Shown piece by piece: positions 60,932 through 64,000 of a DNA stretch of 64,000 bases. Source of the stretch: Ianthella basta. Lineage: Eukaryota > Porifera > Demospongiae > Verongiida > Ianthellidae. The notes under the pieces are model-generated. The model ran no database searches. It saw nothing but the letters and a program-made list of their open reading frames with translations, and was not told the DNA's origin. Position 1 is the first letter of the stretch, and every line of letters begins with the position of its first letter. The position numbers and the translations under genes were made by a program. Location of the stretch: NCBI GenBank assembly GCA_964019415.1, contig OZ025875.1, forward strand, positions 2,053,001 to 2,117,000. Reading direction: 5' to 3'.

Positions 60932-63042
60932 CATTAATTTTCTATGTAAATATTAACCCCTTTGCGTTTCCAAAGAGGTGACAATTGGGAAGCTCCCTCT
61001 CTTACAACATATTCCACTAGTCAGACGGTGGAACTCGATGACAAGGTAGTCCTGAGCTGCACTGCTACTGGCAACTCCACCCCCTCCCCCAAACATTCAG
61101 TGGTACAAGGATGACATCTCAATAATATAGGGCCCTTGAGCCATTGGGAATGAGTTTGTCATTCCAAAAACAACCCCAAATGAATGAGGATTCTATCAAG
61201 CTGTGAAGCTTTCAGCAGCTTTGGCAAACCATCTACATCTGTTGAAGTATCAATATTATTGAGACCATTTAATACTCAACTGAGACTGAAACTGAGTGAC
61301 AGTGTGCGTGAATGTATCATTTTGCAGAGATTGTTCAGTTTCGCATTCAAATTGACTTTGGGAGTAGGAGGAAATTAATGACAAGTCAGTTCCAAAGCTG
61401 ACATTATAGAGCCTGTGAGTGACTTATCATACTAGTACATACATGTATATTAACCATAAGGTAACCATTGGATGAATGTTCGTGACATTGATTTCATATT
61501 AATAGCTGCGGTTGCAAACAGTGAGCCAACTAGCTTTGAAGGGAAGCTATACAGCCACTCATGTACTCATCAGTGGAACCTGCTGGGGACAGCATCACTG
61601 ACATTATAATCACTGTAGCAACAAACAGCTCTGAACCTCCAATGATCCTTGCTGATCAGCTGACACAGCCTCTTGAACAAACACTGGAATAAGTTACAAC
61701 TGCAATGAGCAAATCTCATTTACTATAACAACCTCTCAGTGATATGGTATATATACGTATAAATATATGTATGTGTGCATGAAGCTAACATAATTATGTT
61801 TGAGCCTGTGCACATGGCACTGCAATACATGCAGGGAATGTTGAGCATTCTGTATGCAGTTTCAGGCCAGTAGCAGATTCCTTACAATGGCTATGACAAC
61901 ATACCGTGAATGTGTTGTGGCAATCATACAGCAGTCATATCTCATTCACTCCTCCTCCTTACCAAGATGGCTGTCCTGAACTGCCTGACTCACCCTGTGG
62001 TAACATTGGTCCAGTGACTTGGCCTCAGATTGAGATAGGCCAGGTAGTCTCAGTCCAATGCTGCTGTGGGTTAGATGATGAACTGATTTGGCAGCTGAGA
62101 GGCACTCGAAGATGTGGTGGAATGTTTGAAACTGGTGCAGTGTTGGGGGAGCCACAGTATGAGAGCTGCCAGTTCAGCGAGACGAGGAGAAAGCTTTGTG
62201 CATCAGCTGAGGTTGGTTGATTCAGTGGAGTGACAGGTTGTGGATATGAGCTTAATAGAGAGATATAAGTAGGCTATGGACATCTCATGTGCATGTTACT
62301 GCATTCTGATTAATCCACTTTCTTGGCCTGTTCTTTCATATGCTACCACTCGTTAGATTGATAACCCAGCCCAGTTGGCCACCGTTCTAGTGAATATAAC
62401 TGGTTCTGGTAGTGATGAGATTGAGAGTGCAAATGTCTCCCTCACTGTGGGGCTGCTGGACATTGTCACACAATCCACTGAAGAGCTGCAACAAAGGGAC
62501 ATTGTCACACAATCCACTGAAGACCTGCAACAAAAGGATGTGAGCAGTTGAATACTACTGAAAATGATTATTGCTGTTCTGCTCTATTGTTGCTGGTTGG
62601 TTGTATTCTGCATGTTGTAGGTTCAGATGGATGTCCTTTCCATTGTGAGCAACATGCAACAAGTATCTCCCGACCAGTTGGCAGCCAGTCAGGGAGAGAC
62701 AGGGTCATCAAATAGGTTTGTCTTGGCTGGTAACCAAAGCAAATAACTGCTTGTACTGTACCATTTGAGTGCCACTTAGCTAGATGACTAATGCACATTT
62801 ATAATTAGCCCAGCCAAGACTTGGTATGGATACAGCTTGACCAGATGAAAGAGAGAGTATTTTTACTGCATGTTTATTGTAAGTGGATTCATTTTCAGAA
62901 TTTTGGGTTTGTGGACAATTGCAATGTACTGAATGTTGTTGAGGTGGCTCCTGAAAAACCTTTTGAGTTTGCTGCTCCTGACTTTGGTGTTTGAGTTGAG
63001 GAGCCCCCTGAAGATCTAGATAAAGGCCTTTGGCAGCTTCTG

Positions 63043-63085
63043 TACACAGCTGATGAAGGCCTTTAGGCTGAAACGTCCTGCATTC
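63043..63085 (+). ncRNA. Hammerhead-like motif (copy 5) inside the copy E GAIN exon
   Basis: CTGATGA is at 63050-63056. Stem II (AGGCC TTTA GGCT) pairs only with a bulge. GAAA is at 63070-63073 and CGTC to 63077. Stem III is ACGT. Stem I can pair CAG with CTG. The insertion joins the receptor exon at about 63020 (GAAGATCTAGAT|AAAGG). Confidence 0.6.
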
Positions 63086-63659
63086 AGTTGTTGATTAATC
63101 TGCTTCGTCACTGCTCACAAACTATGCACCTACATTAATAGGATTGTACAACTTTATCATTGCTGGCAGGGTGTATTTCCTTCCTGTTATGTATCATGTA
63201 ACATATTCCCCTTGTTTCAGAGTATATCTCCATTCCACTTGTATAGTACATCATGCACCCCTGACCCACCAAAAGTGTCTACTCCAGCTAGTACTGCCCT
63301 TGAAGGAGTGTCTTACATTGGCACTGTACTCTCCATCATTGGCCTCGTCATTACAATCATCACATACCATGGAGAGACGTGAGTAGTACTATGTTGCTAG
63401 AGCATATATATGCAACTATTTGCTGGGGTATGTAAGCCATTCTTCTGTGCAAATGTCTATGCATAAGTACGTATGTGGGCACACCCTGTGGTGATGGAAG
63501 CAGGAAGTAATTATATGGAGACTGCATTACATGACAACTTGATTGCAGAAGAGATGTGCATTCTGTGAACAATAAGATTTTATTAATGTTAATTCTTTCC
63601 CATTACAAGGCATAATTTATTGTGTTTAATTTGGTGGAAGAACATAATTATAGGCAGCA

Positions 63660-64000
63660 AATTGTTCAAATCTTTGAGGCTCTAATATCCAGTGATTGCC
63701 ATTCATTCTATTGCTTCTGCAGTGGCTAACTGCAAGCATTCATCCCCTAAACAACACTTCAGATGCGATGACTGTAGCCTCACTTGCTTGTTTCTGTTCA
63801 AGCCACAAGTGTCTAACTTGTGGTGGATACAGAAGCAGCCAGTCATCCAACCATCAACCACCAGTACGCCACACTGATGAGCCCCAATCAGGGCGAAACA
63901 GCTGTCTGTAGCTCTTCCATCTTTACTGGATGACGGGGGGGGGGAGGCGATCAGTGGTTTCCAACTCAGTGGGGCTTCGTGCTCCCCTTACCAGCTAAGA
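63660..64000 (+). mobile_element. Hammerhead-bearing retroelement fragment running off the window
   Basis: The stretch from CTCTAATATCCAGTGATTGCC onward matches, in reverse, 37510-37740 and then 36640-37012. It contains the clearest hammerhead motif of the window and a G run at 63936-63944. No protein-coding frame is recognised; the right end is not in the window. Confidence 0.65.
63866..63914 (+). ncRNA. Hammerhead ribozyme motif (copy 6, best preserved)
   Basis: CTGATGA 63874-63880; stem II GCCC (63881-63884) and GGGC (63891-63894) around CAATCA; GAAA 63895-63898; then CAGCTGTC to 63906. Stem III is the 8-base palindrome ACAGCTGT, with cleavage expected after C63906. Stem I pairs ACA with TGT, then after one mismatch GC with GC. 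Every invariant position of the hammerhead core is present. Confidence 0.8.

Overview
The window is eukaryotic and, by its content, from an early-branching animal, most likely a sponge. The genes are split into many short exons with GT..AG introns, the protein families are purely metazoan (adhesion GPCRs built from FN3, Ig, EGF, hormone-receptor, GAIN/GPS and 7TM modules), and the non-coding sequence is crowded with small DNA transposons, Helitron-like ends, (CA)n tracts and hammerhead-bearing retroelement fragments. The sponge assignment is an inference from overall character and could be wrong at the phylum level.

The main content is one tandem array of five copies of a single adhesion-GPCR gene, all on the + strand. 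Copy A (5222-19775) is reconstructed here as 21 exons that join in frame to 1,522 codons: signal peptide, FN3 x2, Ig x2, EGF-like, Ig, a short module with a furin-type site, a hormone-receptor-like cysteine domain, GAIN, GPS, seven membrane helices and a cytoplasmic tail. Copy B (22555-32531) keeps an intact half from the hormone-receptor-like domain to the tail, but its ectodomain has a nonsense codon, several frameshifts and no visible first exon. Copy C (33119-35501) is a scrambled pseudogene with an internal inverted segment. Copy D (41289-59188) joins in frame over 17 exons to 1,261 codons: signal peptide, FN3 x4, hormone-receptor-like domain, GAIN, GPS, 7TM and tail, without Ig or EGF, because a deletion removed those exons. 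Copy E (60028-63378, running out of the window) is a pseudogene broken by a hammerhead-bearing insertion.

Layout: 1-5100 is repeat-rich upstream DNA with a long inverted repeat and a (CA)n tract. 5100-19775 is gene A, whose 5-kb second intron is full of mobile elements. 19776-22554 is a spacer with nested transposons. 22555-35501 holds B and C. 35502-41163 is a spacer with transposons, a tandem duplication and a split hammerhead element. 41164-59188 is gene D, with Helitron-like elements, minisatellites and a dead second copy of the promoter and first exons inside it. 59189-64000 is E and further repeats. The A-B and C-D spacers are homologous, as are the B-C and D-E spacers, so the array probably grew by duplicating multi-gene blocks.

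The receptors would act at the cell surface: a large adhesive N-terminus, autoproteolysis at the GPS, and 7TM signalling. Nearly all ectodomain exons are phase 1-1 modules, so whole domains can be lost (as in D) or skipped (as B would need) without breaking the frame.

The most unusual non-coding signal is a set of at least six hammerhead-ribozyme-like motifs with very short palindromic stem III sequences. This is the arrangement known from Penelope-like retroelements. One sits in a complete 308-bp insertion with an 8-bp target duplication and an empty site in the paralogous copy.
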